Assembly: GCA_947575935.1 (NCBI GenBank) | Contig: CANPPM010000212.1 | Coordinates: 1-5,025, forward strand | Length of the DNA stretch: 5,025 nucleotides | Reading direction: 5' to 3' | Source of the DNA: an uncultured Butyricicoccus sp. | GTDB taxonomy: Bacteria > Bacillota > Clostridia > Oscillospirales > Butyricicoccaceae | Part shown: piece by piece, positions 1 to 5,021 of the stretch | Position numbering within the stretch: the stretch's first letter is position 1 | How the letters are laid out: every line of letters starts with the position of its first letter | The notes under the pieces: generated by a model | The model's database searches: none | Told to the model about the DNA's origin: nothing | The model's input: only the letters and a program-made list of their open reading frames with translations | Program-made: the position numbers and the translations under genes

Positions 1-110
1 ATCCGGCCCCCGCATCAAAATGCTTTTGACCGTGCGGCGCTGGCTTCCCCGCCGGTCGCCAAACCGCGTTCCCAATAATGGGACGGGGGTTTCCCCATGC
101 CAATACCCTT

Positions 111-136
111 TGTGGCGCAGGTGTCTCTGCGCCACA
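111..136. repeat. Perfect 10-bp hairpin
   Basis: TGTGGCGCAG at 111-120 is perfectly complementary to CTGCGCCACA at 127-136, with a 6-base loop. Neither side is followed by a run of T, so it does not look like an intrinsic terminator for either strand. It may be a stem of a structured RNA or part of a dispersed palindromic repeat. Confidence 0.6.
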
Positions 137-200
137 GTGATTCGCTTACAGCAAGCAATTCTCATCGCGCCGCGGCATATCTGGAATCCTCGACCCCTAC

Positions 201-334
201 CTGCATTTGAGCGCGCCTACCGTACAGACGGCAGTGGATAGGGAAAAGACCGCGCTAGCGAACCATGCCAGCGCGGCCCCACAGATCCTTTCTCCGGTAG
301 AACTGGATAAAAACTGATAACGCCTCAAATGCAG
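201..334. repeat. 11-bp inverted repeat bracketing the terminator
   Basis: CTGCATTTGAG at 201-211 and CTCAAATGCAG at 324-334 are exact inverted copies, 112 bases apart. They enclose the copper-operon terminator and a second hairpin (217-223 with 228-234, loop ACAG). A chance match of this length within a few hundred bases is unlikely. In RNA the arms could close a long-range stem, beginning only 8 bases after the csoR stop codon. Confidence 0.55.
244..276 (-). terminator. Intrinsic terminator of the copA-csoR operon
   Basis: On the minus strand, CCGCGCTGGC (276-267) pairs with GCTAGCGCGG (259-250) over 10 bp with one G-U pair and a 7-base loop, followed by TCTTTT (249-244). It lies 66 bases after the csoR stop codon. 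The U-tract is short and interrupted, so readthrough is possible. Confidence 0.7.
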
Positions 335-341
335 CTGAAAG

Positions 342-614
342 TTATTTATCCGCCTTATCCAGCAATGCAATAATCTCATCTAACTTACGTGTCCGTTCGG
401 CTTCGTTACCACATTCCAATGCTTCGCGTACACAGCCTTCCAAATGCGCACGTAGAACCTCCTGCCGTGCCTTATGCAACAATGATTCAGCTGCTGCCAG
501 CTGATTTGCAATCTCCATACAATAGCGATCAGCCTCAACCATATCCAACACAGCCTCGGATTGCCCGCGTGCCATTTTCACCAGCTTCGTGACCCGCTTT
601 TTGTCCGCTCTCAC
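342..614 (-). CDS. csoR: CsoR-type copper-sensing transcriptional repressor
   Basis: This 90-residue protein belongs to the CsoR/RcnR (DUF156) family of all-helical metal-sensing repressors. The three Cu(I) ligands known from CsoR are present in the usual spacing: Cys32 in RYC, and His57 and Cys61 in AHLEGC. Tyr31 just before the first cysteine also fits CsoR. This C-H-C set favours copper over the nickel/cobalt (RcnR) and formaldehyde (FrmR) branches, and the histidine argues against the persulfide sensor CstR. The length is typical. The start is GTG and overlaps the copA stop as GTGA. Only a weak GGGGA lies upstream, so translation is probably coupled to copA. As the last gene of the operon it governs, it should be autoregulated through the operator at 3154-3170. 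That the operon is its target is inferred from context. Confidence 0.92.
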   Translation of the reverse strand: MRADKKRVTKLVKMARGQSEAVLDMVEADRYCMEIANQLAAAESLLHKARQEVLRAHLEGCVREALECGNEAERTRKLDEIIALLDKADK

Positions 615-820
615 GACTCGATCCCCAACACCTGATAGCCTGCATCGGTCACAGCGGCACGCAGCACATCATCCGAAACCGCAGCTGTCAGCGTACAGAC
701 CGCCTTGCCGGTTTCATGGCTGACCTCAGCAGAGACTCCTTCCAGCGCATTCAATGCGTCAGTCACGCGGCCCGAGCAGTGGGGGCACATCATTCCCTCA
801 ATTAAAATTGTCTTTTTCAT
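611..820 (-). CDS. copZ: Possible independently translated CopZ-like copper chaperone inside copA
   Basis: The last 69 residues of copA begin with an in-frame ATG (codon 773) and form a complete heavy-metal-associated domain: KKTILIEGMMCPHCSGR, with the metal-binding pair corresponding to Cys784 and Cys787, through to the normal end GYQVLGIES. AAGGAAG at 829-835 lies 8 bases before this ATG, matching the ribosome-binding consensus in 6 of 7 positions. Length and start are those of a free CopZ, which carries Cu(I) in the cytoplasm to CopA and CsoR. I infer that this was once a separate gene now fused in frame to copA, and that it may still be made as a free protein. Whether the internal start is used cannot be told from sequence. 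The domain call is secure; the separate product is a hypothesis. Confidence 0.5.
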   Translation of the reverse strand: MKKTILIEGMMCPHCSGRVTDALNALEGVSAEVSHETGKAVCTLTAAVSDDVLRAAVTDAGYQVLGIES

Positions 821-3136
821 GGTTTTTTCTTCCTTTCGATCAATAGATTGTATTATTTCAGCAGCCCGCACCGCCGAATCCACAGAATGCAAAGGTTTGA
901 ACAGCTTAAGCCTCAAAGCGTTGGACACCACGCACACTGATGAAAGGCTCATCGCCGCCGCCCCAAACATCGGGCTTAATTTAAGCGAAAAAGCTGTCCA
1001 AAAGACGCCTGCCGCCAGCGGAATTCCAATGCAGTTATAAAAGAACGCCCAAAATAAATTTTGAAGCACCGCACGGGAAAGCCGAACCGCATTGACCGCA
1101 TCCATTAGGTCCGACTTCATCAACACCACATCAGCCGACTCAATCGCAACATCAGTACCCGCGCCGATGGCAATACCCACATCGGCCCGTGCAAGCGCAG
1201 GCGCATCATTGATGCCGTCACCTACCATAGCGACCACCCTGCCTTGCTCCTGTAAAATACGGATCTCACGCTCCTTATCCTGTGGAAGCACCTCGGCAAC
1301 CACGCGCGGAATCTCCAGTTCCCTTCGAATTGCCTCAGCAGTGACCCGATTGTCACCAGTCAGCAGCGTTACATCAATCTGAAGCTTGCGCAGCGCCCGA
1401 ACCGCTTGCGCGCTGGTTTCTTTGACCACATCAGCAATCGCCAAAAGGCCAATTGCCCTGCCCTCGCGTGCAAAATAGAGCGGGGTTTTACCCGCAGCTG
1501 CAAAGGAGGCTCCTTGCTCCTCCAGCGCAGACAAATCGACCCCCTGCTCCCCCATCAGCCGCGCATTGCCTGCCGTACAGATCCTGCCGTCTACTATCGC
1601 TGCAATACCCTTTCCGACCTCGGCAGAAAAATCACGCATTTCCCCCGGCTGGACGCCCTGCGCCCGTGCGTAGGTGACGACCGCTTCCGCAAGCGGATGT
1701 TCGGACGGCTGTTCCAGTGTAAGCGCAACCTCCAACAGTTCATGCACTGTCACACCTACGGGTACAACATCGGTTACACGCGGATGCCCCTCGGTCACTG
1801 TTCCAGTTTTATCCAGCACAACGGTATCCACCGCCTGCAGACGCTCAAGAGCCTCAGCCGACTGAAACAACACCCCGTTTTCCGCCCCGACACCTGTACC
1901 GACCATAATGGCTACCGGCGTCGCCAGCCCCAACGCACATGGACACGAAATCACCAAGACTGCAATTGCACAGGACAGAGAAAACGTAAAGGTTGCCCCT
2001 GCATACAGCCATACCACAGCCGTCACCAGCGCAATACCCAACACCACCGGAACAAAAATGCCCGCAACCTTGTCCGCCAATGCAGCAATTGGCGCCTTGG
2101 ATGCGCCGGCCTCCTCCACCAGTCGGATAATCTGCGACAGCGTGGTATCATCCCCTACACGGGAGGCCCGGAACACAACCGAACCCGTCTTATTCATTGT
2201 TGCCGCAATTATAACGTCTCCCTCGCCCTTTTCGACCGGGATGCTTTCACCCGTCAAAGCAGACTCGTCTAACGCCGTACGTCCCTCGGTAATCACGCCG
2301 TCGACCGGGACGCTTTGCCCGGGCCGTACGACAACCAAATCCCCTACCAGTACCTCGTCAATGGGGACTGTGTATTCTACGCCGTCGCGAATCACCTGCG
2401 CAGTCTGCGGGCGAAGATCCATCAACTTGGCAATTGCTTCCCCTGTTCTCTTCTTTGCACGGGTTTCAAAATATTTTCCCAACGTGACCAGTGTCAGAAT
2501 CATACCCGCCGACTCAAAATAAAGATCATGGCCGTATGCATGCACAAGCGCCATATCTCCATGCCCCAGGCCAAAGCCAATCTGATATAAAGCAAACACA
2601 CCATATACCATAGCCGCACCTGAACCGACTGCAATCAGCGCATCCATTGTCGGCGCGCGATGCCAAAGCGTTTTAAATCCATTGATATAATATTTTTTAT
2701 TGACAATACAGATCGGCAGTGTCAGCAGAAACTGAGTGAGCGCGAAACTCATCATATTTTCTCCGCCTACAAGCATGCCAGGCAGCGGCGCGCCAACCAT
2801 ATGCCCCATCGAAACGTACATCAGCAGCGCGAGAAAGAGAAACGATATCACAATCCGCCGCCGCATTTCCACCAGGCTGACGTCAGCAGCTGCCTGTACC
2901 GATACCGTTTCTTTTTCCCCGGTCTTTCCGCGCACCGACGCCCCATAACCGCCATCCATAACGGTCTGAATGATACTGGCATCATCCTGCACAGCCTCAT
3001 CATACTCTACCTTCATCGACCCTGCAAGCAGGTTAACCTGTACCAGACGTACGCCAGGCAGCGCACCGACCGCCTTTTCAACGTGTGCTGAACAAGCAGC
3101 GCAGCTCATACCGGTCACATTATATTGCTGAACCAT
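611..3136 (-). CDS. copA: Cu(I)-exporting P1B-type ATPase with C-terminal CopZ-like domain
   Basis: This 841-residue inner-membrane pump hydrolyses ATP to export Cu(I) from the cytoplasm. Order: N-terminal heavy-metal domain (about 4-67, GMSCAAC with Cys12 and Cys15), four membrane helices (about 93-222), actuator domain with TGES at 295-298, helices 5-6 with the CPC metal site at 398-400, phosphorylation site DKTGT (Asp442), nucleotide-domain His-Pro in SEHPLA (478-483), TGDN 593-596, hinge GDGIND 639-644, then two helices with Tyr700-Asn701 and MSLSS 729-733. CPC, YN and MxxSS are the ligand set of Cu(I) ATPases. A His-rich outer loop lies near 192-203. Unusually, a second metal domain follows the last helix (about 774-839, GMMCPHC, Cys784 and Cys787). 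I chose the ATG at 3136 because GGAGGTG lies 9 bases upstream and the promoter and operator lie inside the 35-codon upstream extension. Confidence 0.96.
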   Translation of the reverse strand: MVQQYNVTGMSCAACSAHVEKAVGALPGVRLVQVNLLAGSMKVEYDEAVQDDASIIQTVMDGGYGASVRGKTGEKETVSVQAAADVSLVEMRRRIVISFLFLALLMYVSMGHMVGAPLPGMLVGGENMMSFALTQFLLTLPICIVNKKYYINGFKTLWHRAPTMDALIAVGSGAAMVYGVFALYQIGFGLGHGDMALVHAYGHDLYFESAGMILTLVTLGKYFETRAKKRTGEAIAKLMDLRPQTAQVIRDGVEYTVPIDEVLVGDLVVVRPGQSVPVDGVITEGRTALDESALTGESIPVEKGEGDVIIAATMNKTGSVVFRASRVGDDTTLSQIIRLVEEAGASKAPIAALADKVAGIFVPVVLGIALVTAVVWLYAGATFTFSLSCAIAVLVISCPCALGLATPVAIMVGTGVGAENGVLFQSAEALERLQAVDTVVLDKTGTVTEGHPRVTDVVPVGVTVHELLEVALTLEQPSEHPLAEAVVTYARAQGVQPGEMRDFSAEVGKGIAAIVDGRICTAGNARLMGEQGVDLSALEEQGASFAAAGKTPLYFAREGRAIGLLAIADVVKETSAQAVRALRKLQIDVTLLTGDNRVTAEAIRRELEIPRVVAEVLPQDKEREIRILQEQGRVVAMVGDGINDAPALARADVGIAIGAGTDVAIESADVVLMKSDLMDAVNAVRLSRAVLQNLFWAFFYNCIGIPLAAGVFWTAFSLKLSPMFGAAAMSLSSVCVVSNALRLKLFKPLHSVDSAVRAAEIIQSIDRKEEKTMKKTILIEGMMCPHCSGRVTDALNALEGVSAEVSHETGKAVCTLTAAVSDDVLRAAVTDAGYQVLGIES
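829..835 (-). promoter_or_regulatory. Internal ribosome binding site for the CopZ-like domain
   Basis: The minus-strand sequence AAGGAAG precedes the in-frame ATG at 820-818 by 8 bases. It encodes part of the charged linker (DRKEEK) between the last CopA helix and the C-terminal metal domain. Its quality and placement suggest it is a relic, or a working site, of a separate copZ start. Confidence 0.5.
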
Positions 3137-3145
3137 TCTACAATA

Positions 3146-3152
3146 CACCTCC
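3146..3152 (-). promoter_or_regulatory. copA ribosome binding site that fixes the start codon
   Basis: GGAGGTG on the minus strand ends 9 bases before the ATG at 3136-3134. It decides the start against two further upstream in-frame ATGs (3241 and 3190), which lie at or upstream of the -10 box. The site directly abuts the operator. Confidence 0.85.
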
Positions 3153-3153
3153 C

Positions 3154-3170
3154 ACCCCGGTATAGGGGGT
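3154..3170. promoter_or_regulatory. Candidate CsoR operator
   Basis: The 17-base ACCCCGGTATAGGGGGT (plus strand) is an interrupted palindrome with ACCCC and GGGGT half-sites and a 7-base centre. CsoR operators in other bacteria are G-tract pseudo-palindromes of the TACCC-N-GGGTA kind. It sits about 5 bases downstream of the predicted transcription start and touches the ribosome binding site, a suitable position for repression. Assignment to CsoR rests on the csoR gene in the same operon. Confidence 0.75.
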
Positions 3171-3181
3171 TTGTATTTTTT

Positions 3182-3210
3182 ATAATACATGATTTTCCTC
3201 TTCTTGTCAA
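3182..3210 (-). promoter_or_regulatory. Sigma-A promoter of the copA-csoR operon
   Basis: On the minus strand TTGACA (3210-3205) and TATTAT (3187-3182) are separated by 17 bases; the -35 box is consensus and the -10 box matches 5 of 6. The predicted transcript starts near 3175, giving a leader of about 40 bases that contains the operator and ribosome binding site. Confidence 0.85.
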
Positions 3211-3320
3211 GACCGAATTGCAGCAGATAAATATCTTTCAAAATCTTATGTCAGTCATAATATTGCGTCACACCTAGCGGGAGTCCCACACAGATATGAA
3301 ACATAGAGACAACACAAAAT

Positions 3321-3344
3321 AAAAGAATTTGTCTTAACTCTTTT
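3321..3344. promoter_or_regulatory. Weak imperfect dyad over the Fur-family gene's -35 box
   Basis: AAAAGA-N-TT at 3321-3329 is mirrored by AA-N-TCTTTT at 3336-3344 around a 6-base centre, covering the -35 box at 3334-3339. The position suits an autoregulatory operator. The sequence does not match the Fur, Zur or PerR boxes I know from Bacillus, and AT-rich dyads arise easily by chance. Confidence 0.2.
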
Positions 3345-3362
3345 CTACTGCTGTGTTATAAT
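3334..3362 (+). promoter_or_regulatory. Extended -10 promoter of the Fur-family gene
   Basis: TTAACT (3334-3339, 4 of 6) and a consensus TATAAT (3357-3362) are spaced by 17 bases, with a TG one base upstream of the -10 box (3354-3355). The predicted start is near 3369, leaving a leader of about 165 bases before the ATG at 3534. Confidence 0.75.
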
Positions 3363-3368
3363 AAAATA

Positions 3369-3533
3369 AACAGACCCTATGCGCAACGCTCCCCTGCCTG
3401 ATCTGCAAGCGGAGATACCCCAACTGGAATCTGAAGCGATACGCTCCCTCAAAAGGGAGAACATTCCCTGCCAAGATGAATGAAAGCAAGTTGAAAAACA
3501 TTTCAGATATTTTAAGCGCCGGGAGGTGTTTTT
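3369..3533 (+). other. Long 5' leader of the Fur-family gene
   Basis: The leader holds a 34-codon open frame (3379-3483, beginning MRNAPLPDLQ) without a ribosome binding site. It also holds a CTCCCT/AGGGAG hairpin (3444-3449 with 3454-3459, loop CAAA), a weak AU hairpin (3492-3496 with 3501-3505) and a strong ribosome binding site GGGAGGTG at 3521-3528, five bases before the ATG. The CTCCC arm could alternatively pair with GGGAG of that site. I do not recognise a known riboswitch. The rest of the divergent region (3211-3320) shows nothing I can identify. Confidence 0.35.
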
Positions 3534-3980
3534 ATGCCAAACAAACTTGGAGAAAGCGGCCTGCGTGCAACCGAACGCCGCAAAGCGGTGCTTGCCGTAA
3601 TCGAATGTGCGAAAAAACCAATGACTGCTGACGAAATCCATGCAGAAGCTGTTAAAACAGAAAAAATGGGGTTGTCAACCACCTATCGTGTACTATCACA
3701 ATTGACCGAGCATGCACTGCTGATGAAAAATGAAGGGGGCGACGGTAGGTGTTATTACCAGCTGAATACGCCACAGGGGCATCGTCACACACTGCACTGC
3801 ACGATCTGCGGTTCAGTTGTCCCCATTGAAGGATGCCCCTTGGCCGCACTCGAACGAAAACTTCGAGAAGAAACCGGGTTTACCATCACCGGACATTCGC
3901 TGACGTTTACCGGGATTTGTCCGCACTGTCAAAGCGATCGCCAAGGCTTCGAGGCTAAAGCATCCGTACGGCCAGACTGA
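3534..3980 (+). CDS. Fur-family metal-dependent repressor, Zur-like
   Basis: This 148-residue protein has the two-part Fur fold. An N-terminal winged helix (about 10-78) carries the recognition segment GLSTTYRVLSQL at 46-57. A C-terminal dimerisation domain (about 83-133) follows. Two Cys pairs, Cys89-Cys92 and Cys129-Cys132, form the structural zinc site of the family. His83, His85, His88 and His121, with Cys73 and Cys101 nearby, are candidates for the sensing site. The second half (CPLAALERKLREETGF to CPHC) looks more like Zur-type than iron-Fur or PerR members, but the metal cannot be assigned with confidence. Length is normal and the start is firm (GGGAGGTG five bases upstream). It has its own promoter, diverges from the copper operon and has no co-transcribed target in view. 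Confidence 0.9.
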   Translation: MPNKLGESGLRATERRKAVLAVIECAKKPMTADEIHAEAVKTEKMGLSTTYRVLSQLTEHALLMKNEGGDGRCYYQLNTPQGHRHTLHCTICGSVVPIEGCPLAALERKLREETGFTITGHSLTFTGICPHCQSDRQGFEAKASVRPD

Positions 3981-4000
3981 CGCACAGGATACTTCTGCCT

Positions 4001-4028
4001 TTTACAAAACTCACTGTTTTGATATACT
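4001..4028 (+). promoter_or_regulatory. Candidate promoter directly in front of the terminator
   Basis: TTTACA (4001-4006) and TATACT (4023-4028) are each 5 of 6 to consensus, spaced by 16 bases, with TG one base before the -10 box. A transcript would start near 4035 and meet the terminator at once, giving an RNA of only about 50-55 bases. The overlapping CAAAAC/GTTTTG dyad (4005-4010 with 4016-4021) could be an operator or coincidence. Confidence 0.35.
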
Positions 4029-4050
4029 CTCATGAAATTGGGCACGAAAA

Positions 4051-4088
4051 AGCGCCGGATGAGAAAATTCATCCGGCGCTTTCGTTTT
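4051..4088. terminator. Bidirectional intrinsic terminator between convergent genes
   Basis: AGCGCCGGATGA (4051-4062) pairs perfectly with TCATCCGGCGCT (4069-4080) over 12 bp with a 6-base loop. On the plus strand TTCGTTTTT follows; on the minus strand TTTTCG follows. It ends the Fur-family transcript 70 bases after its stop and can also stop the 3D-protein transcript from the other side. Confidence 0.93.
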
Positions 4089-4259
4089 TCGAAAATGCGG
4101 TTTCCGGCAAATCCGATTCCGCTGATGTGAGCTCCACGCTGTGTATTGCTTTGCAGCGCCCTTCGTTCCGGCAGCGCAATCCCTATCCACGCGCAGTTCA
4201 GGGATTTTGATCGCTTGAGAAAGGAGCGGCCAAACACGCTGTGACGCAAGGGACTCTTC
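4089..4259. other. Gene-free spacer after the 3D-domain gene
   Basis: This stretch is the 3' side of the 3D-domain gene up to the shared terminator. I see no gene with a ribosome binding site. A 7-bp inverted repeat (4178-4184 with 4200-4206) has no U-tract on the minus strand and is not a good terminator. Confidence 0.4.
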
Positions 4260-4733
4260 TTAGCCCAGCAAATAAACATTCGCATGCGCAACACCGTTTT
4301 CAAAGCAGCGGCTGTGACTGTCCAGAAAAACGTCAATTTTGTTCGATTTAATTGCGCCTCCCGTATCCTCGGCAATGAATACGCCATACCCCTCAATATA
4401 GACACGGCTGCCAAGCGGAATCACACGAGGATCCACTGCAATCGTCCGTCCCTCAACCGCAGTCGTACCTGATTTTGTCAGACCATCTGAACGGCCATTA
4501 CATCTGACGCAGGGGCAATAAAAGGTCAGCTTAAACTTACCAAGTGAACGGCCAACCGATTGAACCGCTTCATTTGCTGCAAGGCTATTGCTGAACGTCA
4601 CCGTTCGCTTGGACAAGCTCCCGTAAAGCAGGCTGTCTACCTGCTGGCTGAATGCCTGTGCCCTAGCCTCCTCTTCCCGCTGCGCAGCAAGCACCCTTGC
4701 GGCCTCACTGACCGCCTCCGCGCTGGGCACCAT
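4260..4733 (-). CDS. 3D-domain cell-wall protein, 5' end disrupted
   Basis: The 157 residues from the first in-frame ATG comprise an Ala/Glu-rich helical stretch (5-33), a linker, and a complete 3D domain (about 65-157). This domain is a double-psi barrel related to the MltA catalytic domain, named for three conserved aspartates: Asp101 in AVDP, Asp123 in EDTGG and Asp134 in KIDVF. FYCPCVRCNG at 71-80 is also typical. Such proteins are exported and thought to act on peptidoglycan, as in YabE and resuscitation-factor-like proteins of Bacillota. No signal peptide or ribosome binding site precedes this ATG. The frame stays open upstream (ending FPHYASTSG before Met1) to a TGA at 4826-4824 without another start. 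A signal-peptide-like start lies in another frame (4827 down), so a one-base frameshift is likely. The domain is secure; the start is not. Confidence 0.8.
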   Translation of the reverse strand: MVPSAEAVSEAARVLAAQREEEARAQAFSQQVDSLLYGSLSKRTVTFSNSLAANEAVQSVGRSLGKFKLTFYCPCVRCNGRSDGLTKSGTTAVEGRTIAVDPRVIPLGSRVYIEGYGVFIAEDTGGAIKSNKIDVFLDSHSRCFENGVAHANVYLLG

Positions 4734-4827
4734 ACCTGAGGTTGAAGCATAGTGGGGAAACAGGAGGCCGCAATGTGTGCCCGGTACCCAACAGCAGTAG
4801 TTGTAACCGTTTCGATACCTTTGTCAT
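4734..4827 (-). other. Out-of-frame signal-peptide segment of the 3D protein
   Basis: An ATG at 4827-4825 opens MTKVSKRLQLLLLG, a basic then hydrophobic start typical of a signal peptide, in a frame that ends in TGA after 40 codons. The 3D frame across the same DNA reads THCGLLFPHYASTSG just before its Met. Dropping one base in the GGG at about 4781-4783 would join the two into a plausible signal peptide with a YAS-type cleavage site. This could be a mutation, an assembly error or, less likely, +1 ribosomal frameshifting. Confidence 0.5.
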
Positions 4828-4840
4828 CGATCTGTAACCC

Positions 4841-4869
4841 ACTATACACTACCAGAAGCCATTTGTCAA
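4841..4869 (-). promoter_or_regulatory. Sigma-A promoter of the 3D-domain gene
   Basis: On the minus strand TTGACA (4869-4864) and TATAGT (4846-4841) are spaced by 17 bases. The predicted start near 4834 lies only about 7 bases before the ATG at 4827, leaving no room for a ribosome binding site for that start. Confidence 0.75.
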
Positions 4870-4989
4870 ACCCATTTTGTGAAGATTGAAGATTTTTTAT
4901 AACATGAAGCAGCTTTTCAACGAAAAAATTTCACAAATCAAACAAAAAAGCGCCAAAATTTCGGTAGAATCAACCGGTATCCGGTAAAC
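4870..4989. other. AT-rich spacer between transcripts
   Basis: This AT-rich stretch separates the terminator at 4990-5021 from the 3D-gene promoter. It contains a perfect tandem GAAGATT (4881-4894) and a 27-codon open frame (4904-4987) without a ribosome binding site. I see no supported gene. Confidence 0.4.
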
Positions 4990-5021
4990 AAAAAAACGGA
5001 CTTGCACCACGCAAAATCCCG
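4990..5021 (-). terminator. Imperfect intrinsic terminator of a gene beyond the right edge
   Basis: On the minus strand an imperfect stem (about 9 pairs with two single-base bulges, innermost TTGC with GCAA around loop GTGGT, outer CGG with CCG) spans 5021-4997 and is followed by seven T (4996-4990). It implies a minus-strand gene ending to the right of the window, so that the 3D gene is a separate transcript. Confidence 0.5.

Larger units (their letters stand above)
1..341. other. Gene-free, hairpin-rich region
   Basis: I see no convincing gene here. Three frames are fairly open: minus strand from an ATG at 165 to the left edge (55 codons, no stop), plus strand from the left edge to 241, and plus strand from the edge with a single TAA at 76-78. 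None has a ribosome binding site or a recognisable domain, and a perfect 10-bp hairpin cuts through them. The stretch is dense in inverted repeats: 15-20 with 24-29, 28-37 with 49-57 (one bulge), 111-120 with 127-136, 217-223 with 228-234, and 250-259 with 267-276. The last is the copper-operon terminator. The rest could be a structured RNA, an interspersed repeat or the decayed end of a neighbouring gene; the sequence does not decide. Confidence 0.5.

Noticed and set aside
1..165. Minus-strand frame from an ATG at 165 running off the left edge (55 codons)
   Set aside because: No ribosome binding site, no recognised motif and an Arg-rich composition like a shadow frame; it cannot be judged without the sequence to the left.
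100..240. Possible cobalamin riboswitch on the minus strand (CTGTAAGCG at 143-151 and CACTG at 135-139)
   Set aside because: The fragments resemble parts of the conserved core, but I could not find the other conserved blocks in the right order.
20..241. 73-residue plus-strand frame at the left edge
   Set aside because: No ribosome binding site, no recognisable family, and it runs through a perfect hairpin and other stems.
197..379. 60-residue minus-strand frame
   Set aside because: It starts inside csoR, crosses the terminator and has no ribosome binding site.
1406..2522. Long plus-strand open frames (1406-2272 and 1908-2522) antisense to copA
   Set aside because: They lie opposite a strongly conserved ATPase, have no ribosome binding site or domain, and read as Arg/His- or Ser/Thr-rich shadow frames.
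3137..3241. 35-codon upstream extension of copA, giving an 876-residue product
   Set aside because: The promoter, predicted transcript start and operator lie within it, and GGAGGTG is placed for the ATG at 3136.
3357..3371. PerR-like box over the Fur-family gene's -10 region
   Set aside because: Only the left half matches TTATAAT; the right half fails, and the match is explained by the -10 box itself.
4178..4206. 7-bp inverted repeat as a terminator for the 3D gene
   Set aside because: The loop is 15 bases and no U-tract follows on the minus strand; the 4051-4080 stem is far better.
3929..4414. 161-residue minus-strand frame
   Set aside because: It overlaps the 3D-domain gene in another frame, runs through the strong terminator and into the end of the Fur-family gene; composition is Arg/Phe-rich shadow.
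4637..4849. 70-residue minus-strand frame from a GTG at the 3D-gene promoter
   Set aside because: Its start codon lies at the -10 box and its second half is a shadow of the 3D gene; it does not continue into the 3D domain.
4904..4987. 27-codon plus-strand frame starting MKQLFNEKIS
   Set aside because: Plausible composition, but there is no ribosome binding site and no clear promoter; AT-rich spacers produce such frames by chance.
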